From NCBI GenBank assembly GCA_963969345.1, contig OZ017770.1, positions 9,185,246 through 9,249,245 on the forward strand: DNA of 64,000 nucleotides. The letters are read 5' to 3'. The position numbers and the translations under genes are program-made. Each line of letters starts with the position of its first letter. Within the stretch, counting starts at the first letter, position 1. Below the pieces are notes generated by a model. The model was not told where the DNA came from and made no database searches. It saw only the letters and a list, made by a program, of their open reading frames with translations. This stretch comes from Turbatrix aceti. Lineage: Eukaryota > Nematoda > Chromadorea > Rhabditida > Panagrolaimidae. This document shows positions 1 through 21,129 of the stretch, in pieces.

Positions 1-1151
1 GCAATGTGCAGCGGATTATCGCCTGCATTGTCGAGTGATCCAATTTTTGCACCGTTGTTTACGAGCATTTGACACAATGACATGTCCTTATTTTTGACCG
101 CGCGAAGCAGCGGTGAGTCGCCTTCTTTGTTTTTTATCTCCAGGTTTGGCTTTCGCTCTAGGATTGCCATGGCTATATCCACGTAGGATTTGTCTATGGC
201 AAGATGAAGCGCGGTCCGGTTGTCGGAATCACGGGTGTTTACGTCAACATGCTTTTCCAGCAGCATGCGAACAATTTTGATATTTCCACTTCGAACGGCA
301 TTTGACAGCACACTGCTCCCAAAATTGTCGGTCGTGTTTACGCTTGCATTGCTTTGCAGGAGTGTTTGTACGATGTCTGCGTAGCCCTCCCTGGCAGCAA
401 TGGCGAGTGCTGTGTATCCGTTTTGGTCGGCAATGTCGACGTTAGGGTTGCACGCTAGTATGGCCTCGACAACTTGCCCGTAGTTGCCTTTCGTGGCCAT
501 AATAAGTGCGCTGCAGTCCTGCATGCCTACGGCGTCAATGTAAATGCCAGCATTTAGTAAATCCACGACGATGGATAGAAAACCCCTTCTTGCCGCCCAG
601 ATAAGCGCGGTGCTGCCAAATTTGTCGCACGCGTTGACTTTTGCGTTGTTTGACAACAAGACCTGAACAATATCCTCGTATCCCCGACCTGCAGCCACCA
701 GGAGAGGAGTAAGCCTGTCTTCGTCGCCTACCACGTTGACATCTGCGCCGTGCCTTAGTAAAAGTTCGACAATTTCCTGCCGATTTTTGTACGTCGCCCA
801 CAGGAGGGGTGTCCATCCCATGAGATCCGGCATGTCAATGTTCGCTCCGTAACGGAGCAAGACGCGAACAACATCGACATGCCCTCGGTGAGACGCGTCA
901 AGCAGGGGTGTCCAGCCATCGTTGTCCGTCTCATCGACATCGATGGCGGTCACGAGGTGCGGTATGACCTTGGCGATACCTTGCTTTGCAGCCACGTGCA
1001 GAAATGTTTCTCCCAGATCGTTGCGCGATGATCGAAGTTGATCAAGAGTCAGGGGAATTTCAAAGTCCGGGGATGATCCACTTTCTAGCTTAGCGAATAG
1101 AAGATTGACGAATGAATCATCGGTTGTTGTCGTCGTGGTCGTCTCGCTCAT
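1..1151 (-). CDS. KIDINS220/ARMS-like ankyrin-repeat protein, 5' part
   Basis: An uninterrupted minus-strand frame of 383 codons starts at the ATG at 1149-1151 and runs off the left edge, so only the N-terminus is present. After a Thr-rich start (residues 4-9) and about 30 unique residues, ankyrin repeats follow one another at roughly 33-residue spacing, with motifs such as GWTPLLDASHRGH, GWTPLLWATYKN, DKFGSTALIWAARRG and GDNPLHIA. The order of these repeats resembles the N-terminal ankyrin block of KIDINS220/ARMS, a membrane scaffold that couples neurotrophin and ephrin receptors to MAPK signalling. The KAP P-loop NTPase and membrane segments of that family would lie beyond the edge and cannot be checked. 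A generic ankyrin protein is the alternative. No intron is visible in this part. Confidence 0.8.
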   Translation of the reverse strand, partial: MSETTTTTTTDDSFVNLLFAKLESGSSPDFEIPLTLDQLRSSRNDLGETFLHVAAKQGIAKVIPHLVTAIDVDETDNDGWTPLLDASHRGHVDVVRVLLRYGANIDMPDLMGWTPLLWATYKNRQEIVELLLRHGADVNVVGDEDRLTPLLVAAGRGYEDIVQVLLSNNAKVNACDKFGSTALIWAARRGFLSIVVDLLNAGIYIDAVGMQDCSALIMATKGNYGQVVEAILACNPNVDIADQNGYTALAIAAREGYADIVQTLLQSNASVNTTDNFGSSVLSNAVRSGNIKIVRMLLEKHVDVNTRDSDNRTALHLAIDKSYVDIAMAILERKPNLEIKNKEGDSPLLRAVKNKDMSLCQMLVNNGAKIGSLDNAGDNPLHI

Positions 1152-1599
1152 GCTTCAAGAATGCATAAAAAGTTTGGGGTAATTAATTCTTTATTTATAT
1201 TCCAGTTATTTACCTTAGAGTAGAATAGAAATTTATGTAATTAAATCATGAAACAGCCAACAATTGCTAAATTCACAACACCACAGCCCGTCTGGATAAT
1301 GCATCTGCGTCTTGTCTTCCTTCTAACAACTGTGTGTCGATAGATAAGACCGCATGGGCAGTGGTACAAGTAGGGTATTGATCAACTCTCTTTTTTTTGT
1401 TGTCGAATACAAACAAATCTCTCTCTGTGCGTAACCATATGCTGATAACGGTTTATTCTATATATACAGAGCCATAACGCTGGATGAATATCATGATCAA
1501 GTTTTACCAAAACAAACAACAACGATATCAAACCGTCAAAATAATTACAACCTGTATTTTCTTTAAGTAATTTACGAACGAACACAAGTAGCATCATTA
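1152..1599. other. intergenic, KIDINS220-like start to SWEET 3' end
   Basis: This holds the presumed promoter of the ankyrin gene and the 3' flank of the SWEET gene. No coding exon, RNA gene or repeat was recognised. Confidence 0.5.
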
Positions 1600-3745
1600 T
1601 TACTCGTCAATGTTGACCTGGGGTGCACTCTGTGCACGTCGAAGCTCGTTTTCCAACCAACTACTATCAAAGCCATCAGCCTCTGGAATATCATCAAACT
1701 GGAACGTCTTATTGGGCAACTCAATTGCAGAAGGCGAATTAAGGGGTGTCTCGGCGTCGACGTCGTCATCGTTGTCTTCGATTTCGTTGTCAGATGATGT
1801 GATCGTAATTCGGGCGGCAGGAATATCGGAAGGGTTGCATTGCTCGATTGGTGGTACTCCCGTTATGTACGACGTCGACAGGGATGTCATGCGTGTACAC
1901 GTAGACGCAGAGAATGAGTTTGCCAATGATGCGTCAAAGACCCCACTGCGCATTGCGAAGACGTTATGGCTAAAGAAGAGATAGATAAAGCACAAATTAG
2001 GTTATAAAACTAGTCAATTAGACGCTCGGTAGAGAATACATACCCATTGGAAAGGCTGGCGTCAAAGGGCAAGGGTTTGCGCTTTCGGTTTTCAGGGCAA
2101 TGACCGGTCTGTGTGACATCTTCAGCGGGTAGGGCAGGGACACGGACTGCGGATTTCTTTGCACCCTTTTCGGTGTCAGTTTGTTTTCGTGTTCGTTCGC
2201 TCGAGAATAGGCAACTAAGCGGCGGACTCGCTCCGACCTTCCTGGGGAAAATCAGGAACAAACTCAGTTGAATGAGAGCCAAAAATACGCCTGCAGAGTT
2301 GGGAATCTGGAAAAGAGAAAAATTTGTTGAACCAAAAGACGTCAAGTTACTGAAACTTACGATAATGTAAATATCGTCAATGAGCACACCGTACAAACAC
2401 CACTGGGAAGAAACGAGCAAATTAGCCGTAATCAAAGGCAGGGGCAGTGAGTCACAGCATTTTTTGTGCAACACAACTCTCTGAAACAAACATATCAAAA
2501 TAAAACTGCGAATTAGGAAAAATTTGTGCTACTTACCAATCCTGCAAGCGGTGCTCCAAAATTGACGATGTTGAAACTCATGCACATGAATCCGAGGAGA
2601 TCGGCTACGTTGTGTCCGTAGAGTTGGACGACAAAAAGCATGCCACCGACGAGTGAGGCAGCAGTTGTTACCTGCATGATTATGGCTGTCTGAAAAAAAA
2701 AACAAAGTAATTTTTTATTTTTGGTTGAGTGGAACAGAATGTGATGACGTACCTTATCCTTGGTGTACATGATATAGAAGAATGAGTACAGTAACATCAT
2801 CGTTACACCAACCAAGTTGACGGTTATCATCGTGGTATCCATTTTTAGGAAGCCATATCGAAGCCAAAATGAGCCTCTGAAAGCAGAAATTTAAATTAAT
2901 ATTTTTTTATTGCAGACAAAAAATGCTTACCCAAGGAAGCCCATAACAAAGGGAAATCCGCTGATTTCATAGGTGGATTTTCGCCTGTAGATTTCCACAC
3001 AAATGGGTCTAAAAAATATTTTTTTTGTAAGTCAACTTTAAAAAAAACAGGTAAATGCTTACATTCCACAAAAGAAGAGTGATACTGTAGTGATGATTGC
3101 CGAAATGGACAACACACTCAAGAATGTTATGGATTCGGAAACAGTGCTGAAACAAAAATATTTATGTACATATTGACAGTCATCCGAGTAGAGCCAAAGC
3201 ATAAGCATCCGTGTTATACTTATTGGTTCTTTGTTTTTCACATGTTGACCGATTCTTTGAGATTTCCAAAGATCAGAAACACCAATAAAGCAGCCGGCGC
3301 CTGCTGTGGTGATCGAAAACGAACTTTTGTGAATAACAAAAAAACAATGTAAATATTTTTTTGTTGAGCGTGCACTTATCAGGTGTTCCAAACGCTGATA
3401 GTAATAGATTTGTTTAAACCACTTTTCGGTTGTTATGTCTAATAGAAAATTAGAGCGTTCAAAATAGTGATTATTGCTCACCACAAAAATTGTTGTTGAC
3501 TACCGAAAAAAAATGTAACAGAGAGTACATATTTTTTTTGTTCCCATGGCGCGCCTTTGTTGTTGTGGCTGTTATTTTTGAATTATACACAGACGCTATT
3601 AAAAAAAAACAAAATAATAATCGGTTATCTCAGCCAGCAGTTGGCAAAAAAATAGCACAGCAACAGGAAAAAAAACATACATTGCAATATCCTGAGCAGT
3701 TTCGTTGAATACGGTATTTGTAGGATCCATTCCAAGTTCAGCCAT
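1600..3745 (-). CDS. SWEET-family sugar transporter (complete, 8 exons)
   Basis: Eight exons with GT/AG borders join in phase: 3745-3681, 3146-3063, 3008-2931, 2876-2753, 2689-2537, 2480-2361, 2306-2044 and 1969-1600. They give 418 residues. SWEET proteins are seven-helix bidirectional sugar carriers made of two MtN3/saliva repeats around a linker helix. Diagnostic stretches are visible: IPICVEIYRRKSTYEISGFP and a following FVMGFLG in repeat 1, then FNIVNFGAPLAGL, SLPLPLITANLLVSSQW, LYGVLIDDIYI and IPNSAGVFLALIQLSLF in repeat 2. The membrane part ends near residue 230. It is followed by an unusually long tail of about 190 residues, basic first and then acidic (DNEIEDNDDDVDAE). The start was chosen because it is the first ATG whose exon joins in phase to helix 1. 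Sugar specificity cannot be read from the sequence. Confidence 0.93.
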
Positions 3746-6403
3746 GTTTGATAGTATGGAAAGGTAGAGTGATATTCGTGTTTAAATACTCCAGTAACCA
3801 GTAGTCGTGAGAGAGAGATTCTTTATTGGTGAGCGTAAATAAATTTTTATGGAGAATTAAAAGAAGTTGGTAATACCGTTTCTCGTATACTTGTGCGAAA
3901 TGTCTAATATATCGTTTCTGTCTGCGATGAAACAATTTCTAAAAGTCACGTGTATTTAATTTATTACGATACAGTTAGAACAAAAAACAGTTTCAACGAA
4001 TTTTCTCGAAAGATCTCGATTTTGACTAAGTATGCCTATGTTTGTGACGTCTTTATCTTTGGTGGGAACGGATATCGGCCGCCTTCTTTCCACAAAAACA
4101 CAAAAAATAGAGTGTTTGAGCGGAAAAATAACTGACGTCACAGAGACACGCTGATATCCTTCAAACGCGAGCGATATATCTTAGGATTGACTTCGATTAT
4201 GAAAAATTGGATATTTTGTCATCTTGTCACGCGTATCAAATAACAATGATAACGGGTGATCTCTTTGAAGACCCCAGGAGATAGGAGGAGGAGAGAGGGG
4301 GTGGGAGGAGAGAAATTGGGAGGAAGACTGAGAAGTAAATTAGTGCAGCTGATTTGATTGTGATTTATACGAATGATGTGTACAGGTTTTTGGGTGATCA
4401 GATACTACGCACATGAACTTCTCGCGATCACTGAACAATTCATGTCAAACCGTAATTTTTCGCAAAGGGGCAATCCTATAGAATTTCTAATTTATGTACA
4501 ACTTGGTATTAATTGACGATAAAAAAAAATAGCGACGACCGAAGAATGTGGCACATAAAAAATAAGCAGAGCGCACATAGCATAAAAAAAGCTCCTAACT
4601 TGTTTTTTTTTCATTGCCTACGGGCTTATAGAGGGAACGTCAGCTTAGCCGCGGTTTGGTCAAACAATTAACAGGTTGAGTAGATTATAAGCACAAAAGT
4701 GAGAGGTATACTACTAAGTCAAGAAAGAATCAAGGCGGGATTTTTCTAGAAAACTATACACAAAAAAAAGCAGCATTTTTTGCAGCAGTACAAGAGGGCA
4801 TGGGGCGTTGGAAAACAAAAACACCCTGCCAGAACATTCTGGAGCTAGTGAGGCAGACGCACACTAGCTTACTTAGTAACACGACGTTGCAAGCCAGCCG
4901 CCGAACCCTGCAAGCAACAAAAAAGAACCCCTTAGCCTTAGCCGTAAGGCAGTAAAAAACATTTTTTTTGAAAAACAGGCAGCGCGGGCAGCGAGGGCAA
5001 CAAACAAACACATCAACACATCCGTTTCATACCCGAACGCGCCGGATTAAATGGTTTGAAGGATCTAATGTACTAAGGTACTTTCGAGGAGTTTACTGAC
5101 CATTTATACATACCTACTATGTATCACAGACCTTCAAACCTTTTGGGCGTTCCTTTAATCTGTTTTTTTCTCATCAATTAACCAAGAGAAAAAAAACACA
5201 CATGCATGCATGTCTTGGTGCAAGTCGGGTTTCTTTTTTCATTCAAGTCTGGATGGTTCCAAGTTAAGGCCAACTTGGTACTCTCGTCGTTTTTGACCAA
5301 GAAACAACCTACAAGCACTTCATCACACTTGTCAACGCTTGCAAAAGGCCCCCTATCTTCAAACCAAAAATCTGGAATACAACTAAAGATCAAAAAAGAA
5401 ACGACGTATGCATTCACGAGGTTGTCATTAATACACGCACTACTGCTCGCCGAAAAACAATTTAATTGAAACAAAACCATGAAACCTGATCTTAATGATG
5501 ATCACGTTGCGACAAGTTATCATTAATTTGATAAAACTTTCGTTTTTGATAGACTACCTTATTTTTACTACCGTTTTTGTTACGACACTGTGACATCATG
5601 AATTTTTTTATTTTGAAAGTTGACTTAATTATTCAAAGGTAAATAAATAAAAAAAAGCCATGCCAAGGGAAATAAAATGGGTGAAATTACCACGAAACCA
5701 CAGAGCGACAAAGAACCGAGTCGTTGGGTGTTTTTTTGTCACATCGTCTTGCGTAGGGGAGTGGTTCATTCACCTGTTAATGATAATCAACTGTGACGGC
5801 TCAGACTACCACCGACACCGACACTGCGCCGCCGAAGCCGACGCCAATGGCGTCAAGCATCGAACAACGATCATAATAAGATGAAGATGAAAAAACAAGA
5901 GAAAAACAACATGTAACGTTTTTGATCTTTTATTTTGTAGGGATGTATGACAAATTGCACTACTACTATGTCTGTTGAATTATGACTGGTCTTCTTTTAA
6001 CAATTGGGACTGGGGAGAATAGATTTTACTAGAAGGCTCGAGATCCCATCCTATCCCATTCAATCTCCCCTCTCTCTTGTGCAGTCGCTTTTGACGCCCA
6101 ATTATGCATAATTTACTAACGGGAGTACTACGTACACATAATGGAACAAAAAACCAACCCGCGTATTGGAGTGGAAGGATCGAAAAACATCCTGGATCTT
6201 TGAATGAACCCGTTGGAAGGACAGAGGTTGCTGCTCACAGTCACGTGAATGACAAACAACAACTGGGCTGTTGCTTTTTGTCTCCGTACCCCCTCACGAG
6301 TGTTTATCCTTCTCCCAGAGACACTCGTATATATCCAACAAACTTTCAGTAATTTGATGTGTTTTTTTATTTGATTCATTTTTTGACGTACTAAAGCATG
6401 TTT
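3746..6403. other. intergenic, SWEET start to GPCR 3' end
   Basis: A/T-rich DNA with many homopolymer runs. A short dyad (ggtttgaagg near 5053, ccttcaaacc near 5130) could form a loose stem, but it is not a convincing RNA gene. I saw no coding exon. Confidence 0.5.
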
Positions 6404-7620
6404 TTACAAGGGTTCCTGGGTCAGTGTTTTGAGATCGAGACTGGAGGGCGATTTCAGTTTGATTGATGTCGTTCTGAGCCATTTTTTTGACGTTGATTTA
6501 CCGGACCAAGTTGTCTGGAAAAAAATGATTGACCTGACAAGCTTCAAAAAAAGTATAGAAAAAAAAACTCACCCGCAAATCCCGAAATTTTTTGGTAAAG
6601 AGGAAATAAAACATTGGGTTGGCAAATGAGTTGATATTAAAGAGGATATTGATAAAATCCTTGGCAAATATAAAGCAAGGCAGGTATTCGTACGTTTCGT
6701 GATCGACAAAACGTATTACCAAGCCACCGGTATGACAGAGAAAAAACATAATTACAATTGAAATTAACAGACAGATTGAACGACGCTCCTTCGCCAGACG
6801 CCGCTTGTGTCCGACAGATTTGACCCGTTTCCATGCGATTTTGGTTAGAATTTGTAGGTTCAAGACGGATATCAATACCAGGGGTATCAGGTATACGGCA
6901 ATGGGATACAACACTTTATGCATCTAAAAACTCTCACATACGTCATAAAATGCTATTGATTGTATCAAAACTCACGATAATCTGATATTTTTTGTTCAAA
7001 AGCAGCTGTGAAGGTTCGTGTATCAAAAACCACCTTGACGTACCCTCGATGCCTATTAGCGACCACGAATACTGAAACCATACCGGGCTGTTGAATACGA
7101 GGGCCATAAATGCGATTCCTATGAGCGGGAGAAAATTAGACGTTGAATAGTGGTTGTCGATATAGATGGTAGACAGAGGCTGGACAATGGCTTTGTGTCT
7201 CTGGAGCGTGATGTAGCACATGGTCCAGATAGAAGCACAGTTTGACGTTAGCAAGCCACCGGCTAGCGTTCCAGTGGCAACGTAGGCAACTTGGGCTACA
7301 AATCCCCACTGATCCATTTCCATGTGATCGTGCAGGGCTGGCAGGTATAAAACAAATAGTGAAAAGAGTAATTGTAAACTATCACATATGCAGAGGGTAA
7401 TAAGAGTCGGCACAAGAGGATGTGTTCTCCTAAAAGTCAGAAAAAGTTAAAAACACTGGTGTGAACCCGTTTTTTCTCTCAAAAAAGCTTACAATTTGTG
7501 AAAAACAGTAATACATGCAATGTTAAGTGTCATACCGATAAAACAAATGCATGGCAGAAAATACAAGTCTAACAGCTTTCCCAAAGGTCGCCATGGATCA
7601 GTCTCGTTGCATGAAAACAT
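6404..7620 (-). CDS. class A GPCR, probably a neuropeptide receptor (complete, 4 exons)
   Basis: Exons 7620-7493, 7429-6976, 6923-6573 and 6514-6404 join in phase to give 347 residues. The sequence has a short extracellular N-terminus with an N-glycosylation site (NET), hydrophobic segments consistent with seven helices, and a helix-7 motif NPMFY matching the NPxxY signature of rhodopsin-like receptors, followed by FTKKFRDLR at the start of the cytoplasmic tail. The DRY position at the end of helix 3 reads LQRHK, keeping only the arginine. Overall form fits the FMRFamide-peptide-receptor-like group that is large in nematodes, but I cannot assign a ligand. The tail of about 36 residues is Ser/Thr/Lys-rich, suitable for arrestin regulation. 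Other peptide-receptor subfamilies remain possible. Confidence 0.82.
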
Positions 7621-10579
7621 CTTTCTCTCCCTTTACCCGGTACAGCAAATTTTTACAGGGTGATACCTAAAATATTTATTTATTTAAATATTTACACGAC
7701 AGTAAAATAAATAAATTGCGCGTTTAGAAAAAAATAAGTGCACATTTTGAAAAAAAAATAAAGCAGTTTTTTGGTATATTATTTTTTTATCCGGACGCGT
7801 CAAAAACTAAAAGAAAACAACTACCACCATATTATTTTTCACTTACTAACAAAAAAAATTAAATTGCATTCAAAATTTTTATTTTTCCGGGTACAAATGC
7901 GCACGTATAAAAGAATGAAACCAAAAACCTTTGGTAGTCTACGAAAAGACTTTTTTAACCCGTCCCCGACATTTAAAAAAAACTCTGCTAACTTTAGTAA
8001 TTCAATAAAAGAATCACCATGCAATTTTGAGTTTCCGCGTTGAAGCAACTTTAAAAGTATAAAAAAAATAACCGTCAAAAGTATCTACGTACTTTGTAAC
8101 AAAAAAGTATGACAAAAGGTAGATATATATTCGTCATCATCGTATTCTTTAACCGAAACAAAAGAAAGCGAAAAAAACCGAGAACAAGCACAAGTGTCAC
8201 AGTGTATTGTTTTTCAGGTATATGTATATTCAATTCTAACAAATGACAACGGCGCAGCAGTTTAGCAGGTAAATCATATACAAGAAGTGTAGAATGAAAA
8301 TTTCTTTTTTAATTAATGTTTTTATTTGTTGAAAACAAAATAGATAAATAAACCAGAATTAATTAGTGCTAATTGCCTATAGGTGAAAAAAAATGTTATA
8401 ACAGTTCTAATGAAATATTGAAATCTTTAAAACACGAATGGAGACAAATGAACTTATTTTTTTCTGTTTGCACTTGAAAAAAAACAAAGTAGGAGCGCAG
8501 AATGAAGGGAAAAAATTATAGTTACATTTAATCGAGACAAAAAGAAAAGAATTCAAAAATACCGGCAAGTACAGGTAAATAGGAAAATTCTTGGCAGCAA
8601 AGCATCAAAATATGCTAATTATAACATTTTTTTTAAACGAATAATTTATTTTCTATTTTATCGGGTTCAAATGCCAATTTTTAGTTCAATTTCTATTTTT
8701 TTAAATAAAAAAAAACAAATTGATTGTAAAATTTCCAAAAAAATGAAGCCAATTGGGCTATTTAAGCAAAAATGCCCAGTTCAAAGAAAAAAACGTCGTT
8801 TCGATTATACCATCTTTTTGTTAACTTTATGCGTCCACTGAAGTGGCGTTTGGATACAACGACCACATGCGTAGCCGCATATAAAGTTGAAAAAAACGAG
8901 TAGCAAAAAAAGGGGATAGGGGGACAAAATAGATGCATCTGCGGTATATTGGCGTAATTAGGCGATCCTAATCGTAAAAAAACCAACATTGACTCAAAAA
9001 GGGTATGAAATAAACTATTGCCAGTGCCATCTCCTGTGACGCCATTTTGAACACTGAACAGTGTACCTATAATTTGTGTCATATTGGCTAACCCCGAGCA
9101 TTTTTGACGTCTTCAAAAAAATGCTTCATTGCTCCGAATTAGCATAGGAGATCATCAAACTACGCTCAGAAAACCTATTATTATTTTTCTCGGTAATACT
9201 ATTCACAAAGTCCATCCAAGAATCAGTCAAAAAAAAAATCATGCAAAAATCCCTTTGCAAAAAAAGAGTGTGTAATCTTTGGAATCCCGTCATTAGAATA
9301 GCTTAGCAATGTAAGCAGACATCTAAAAACAACTAATTGTTATTCCTATCGTTTGCAAGCAAAGTATAAGCGTTGTAACATACTTTGTCAGAGCTAATTT
9401 ATGCTTATTTTTTACTATTTAATTCCAAAGAGTTATGGTGTTTGATTTGGATCAATTTTGTATTGTCCTAGAAAAAAAATTATATTTAAAACGGAAAACT
9501 TTTTTTGTTACCAAGTCTTGGCAAATGGGAAAACCCTAGGCAGTGTGCTGCGCCATTAACCCGACGATTACCAATACAAAATTAAAAACACAAACGCACT
9601 AGCCTGCAACTTTAAAGACTACGTAAATCTACCCCCGACGACGTGTATCGCTCTTTTTTTCCGCTCCTTCTCCCTCGCTTAAACACATTGTAAAACTTAC
9701 GTGTACTACTTACAATTAGTTTAACATTAGTAGTACTGCGTTACGTATATTTATCTGACAATAATGCAATAATACTGTTTTATTCGCCTGCTTTTTTCCT
9801 AACACCTCATTTCCGTACCAGCTCAGTAGAATTGCGATTTATGTCATTCTCGAAAAAAAATAATAAAAACAATTAAAAAAATGATTCAGGGATATTAAAA
9901 AGACAGGAGTTTTGTCGAGCACAAAGAAAATTGAAACAAAAAAAAGACAAATGGAAAAACAAAAAAAAATATAGTTCAATCTGTTCATTTTGTTAATTTC
10001 TGTTAAATGGAAAAAAAATCTACAAAAGGCAGGACACTTATGAGCTTTTTTTTCTCTGTTAAAGAAAAAAGTTGATAAAAAACATCGGGTGATTACCAAA
10101 AATTGTTGAAGGCAATATGTGATGAATGACCTCAAAATTATTGAGTCTGAAGAACACTTGTTGTTGAAAAAAATGACGGCAAACAAAAATCGTAAAAAAA
10201 AAAGTAAGGCGTTGGTGACATTAACAACTTTGTAAATGTAATTAGACTACGGTATTTGTGGTACAAAATAGTATACGGACTAGTGAACACGGTGACGAAT
10301 CATATATAATATTTGGCATTGTGGGGTGGTGGTAACTTTTTTGTTTTGCTAGCGCTAAAAACAGGAAGACGAGGGATATTAGTGACTCAATATTGTTGTT
10401 TTTTTTCTACAAAAAAAAGAAAGAAAGAAAAATAAAGAAACGAAGGCGACTTGTGCAGAGGAATACGGATACAACCAGACGGGCTTGCAAGGAAGGATTG
10501 TCATGTTCATCGCTGTGGCTGGAGATGATGTCAAGAATGGCATCAGGTGCGGATGAACCATTAAAGAACGAAATGACAA
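7621..10579. other. intergenic, GPCR start to vinculin 3' end
   Basis: About 3 kb of A/T-rich DNA with long A and T runs. No exon with splice signals, no RNA gene and no clear repeat was recognised on either strand. Confidence 0.5.
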
Positions 10580-17925
<7,346 letters not shown>

Positions 17926-20900
17926 TATGATGATCGGATTCTAATTGAGCAAGTGGAAAAAAAGCTAGGAATTCAAAGGCGATAGGAAACAATTCAACAC
18001 ATATCAAATAATATAAAACTAAAAAAATTAAAAAAATTATTAAAGCAGTGCACGAAAAAAATTAAACACCATGAAGAAAAAAATTATCAGCTTTAATTCG
18101 ATACGACACGTACGCGTAAAAATAAATTCGAAATCAAAGGAATAAACAATGCGGAGTGAAAAAAAATCAGGCAGGGATAGATGAGAAAAATAACAACAAC
18201 CGGAAGAAAACAAAGGCGCGCCAGGTGTAAAACTTATTTAAAAAATAAATTTATTTTCAGAGAGTATTAAATGGCTTTTCCGGAGACATGAATGATATTA
18301 AAGATAGGGGGTGGATAATCAACAGAACAAAACGTGGTGAGGGGGGTCTGGTGGGTATGCACTGACTACACACTCGATTTTTGTTTGTGGGAAGGAAGGA
18401 AGACCTCTTCTAGCTTGTCCTGGGTGTTGCAGTTGTGCTCGAGGCCTGTTGGGCAAGACGATACAAGCGAAGCAGGGGGGGGGGAGGGGGTGAGATTGTT
18501 GGGGGGAGGCTGTTCGCCCAGGCCTAGGCCCAGGACCAAGCTCCCTAGGACTGCAAAAAGAAAGCGCTGCCTTGGTGCTTACATGCTGCTTGCTTTTTTT
18601 GTTGCAGCATTGACGGCAAAAGCAAAAAGAACTACTAACACGCCATGCATTGCATTCATTCCTTCAAGCTTCCACTAAATATACATGCAAAAAGCTATTT
18701 AATAGAAAGGCGGCGAAAAATCAGTCAGACATCACTAATTATGATTTTGCGATAAAACGCGAGAACAGCCTATAAAACAGAATTTTTCTTCTACTGAACA
18801 GAAAAAAAACGAGCAAGTGTAAAATTATTATTGTTTATAGACACGCAAGCAAGTCACTGATTTGTCATTTGTCTGGCAGTGGCTTCTTCAAGCGTTCACA
18901 GAATATGAATCACTTTATTTTTTTGCTTCTGCGAGACTAGAAATAAGAAAATCAAACGATCGCAAGTGTATACTTCGCAGGGTTTAAAAATTTTGCATAC
19001 GTGAAGAAAATTCTGCAGAGCAAGAATGATTTGTGATATTTTTCCGGAATTTGTAACACCCAAGTGAAAATTGGATTAAAAACAAGTCAAGTTTTTCAGT
19101 CTTCAAGTGAGACATTTATCATTTCAGAAAATTTCAATCAAAGGCTGGCTCATGTCAGGTAAAGTGAAATAATGTCAGGAATAAAAAAAAATTCCTTGCG
19201 TCCAAAAGGTCAACTAAGAATAACCACACACGTGTGCGTTGAGATGTTCTCTTCCTCTTCCCAAAACAATCGCAAGGACTTTTTTGTCTACACACGCGCG
19301 TTAAATGTCAATGTGATGCAAATAAATGGACCTGAAAATATAGACTGAACGACAACTTAAACTTGGGAAGCAATAGAAAGCTGAGTAGAAAGCTGGTAGT
19401 GCCAATCAGGAGAACACACTTTTCATAAACTATCCACTTTGCCCAGGCTAGACAATTTATTCGAGGAGAAGGAAAAACAAAAACAAACTTCATAGTTCTT
19501 TTTGAAACGCATAAATCACGCAGCAAAGCATACAATTACTCAATGACCCATGGGCTAAATAACATTTAAAATTTGGTCACTGCCAGTCAGTCAGTCACCA
19601 AGTGGCGGTGAGAGCGCAACGCAACGAAGGTCAAACTGGGGACGACGCGGAATAGGCGATTGTGCTCTCCAAAACCCGTTAAAATGTACACACACGTGTC
19701 AGAGCTCAAAGCCACAACATACAAGCGGTGTGTAAATATTCCCAAAATTTAAAATGGGATTACACTGGACGAAAGACTTTATTTCCAAAAGGTAAGCGAG
19801 AGCGCAAGGTTGAAGGAGAGAAACAAAAATCATCTTAAACCTGGATAACACCCGTAGAGAAAGAAAAATGAGTCATTTTCGTAGTACTTCTCTATAATAA
19901 ACACATCAATGTGTCACACCACACAAACTGTCAAGGACACATTTTTTAATCCAGGGAGAAAGAGTAACGGCAGTCGGTTGGACAGGAAGAAAATCGCCGA
20001 CAAACCATGCGATTTTTTTTGCTTCTACGCGCAGCAATATGTATTTATTTATTTATTTATTTGTACATTTTTTTGCAAAAACAAAAAAAAATTCAAAAAA
20101 AAATATTGGCACTACAACTGCGTGCAATTATACGGCTTTAGTTTTAAGGTGGTTGTAAACATCAAAGGCAGACCAAGCAGCTGGCAAAGCAAGCAAAATC
20201 AGGTAGCTAGTTCGGCGGCCAACCAATACGTAGATACGCCTCCACAAACATTTTTTTGAAGCTCGCTAGCTAGCTAGCTAGCCGCTGCATCAAGGTTAGA
20301 GGGTGATTGTTGTTTTCTGCAAATTCCCACCCCCTTTCTCTTGATTTTGTGTTCTTTTTACTCGGCTGTATCCTCGATTGGAAGTTGTGATAAACAAATT
20401 TTGCGTCATCAACGTCAAAGTTATTTATTTGTTTATCTACAATAATTTGAGTTAAAAGTAATATCCTTGCATCATTAATTTTTTGGCAATAATTTGTTGT
20501 GTAAATTCTTTTTTTGTCAATAACGCAAATTTACACGGAAATGCCCAGCGAAGAAATGCAATGACAAAGTCAAAGCAATTGTTGTTGTCGCTGTGATACT
20601 TCTAAAAAAACAAAACTCTAACACAAAAATGTCAAAATCAAATTTGTCACCTTAAAAACAGGATCATTGACCCACTGACTGACAAATGTGTGCAAGAGAG
20701 AAGTCGAACAATCTGGGGGCAAAGAAATGATATCAATTGCAAGAGGCCAGCAGGGCTCGACCATCAAACCGCTTGCATCAAATGAAAATACAACATCGTT
20801 ATCAGAATCAAGCAGTCCAATGTGTAATGCATCACCGATTACATACCTAAAATTTTTTGTTTTATGTATAACGCAAAAAATAGGATAAACAAAAAAACAA

Positions 20901-21129
20901 ACGTATCAAATGTGCCGTTCGTTTTTTTTAACAGAATGTGAATCATTAAACCTACCCGCTGAAAAGTTAATTCTATGTATGTAGACTGAGTGATTACCGG
21001 CTGACAAAAGACGTACCACTGACCCAGTTATTTGGAGTAAAAACCATCAAACCAATTTATTTTTATGAACAATTCAAACACAGTTAGTACGAGAAAATAT
21101 AATTCTTGAACCGCATATCAATTTTTTGC

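Noticed and set aside
5047..5145. Possible microRNA hairpin (GGTTTGAAGG / CCTTCAAACC)
   Set aside because: Only about 10 paired bases at the ends and a large unpaired middle.
18334..18678. 114-codon plus-strand frame upstream of vinculin
   Set aside because: Composition follows local G-rich and C-rich tracts; no domain, no splice or start context.
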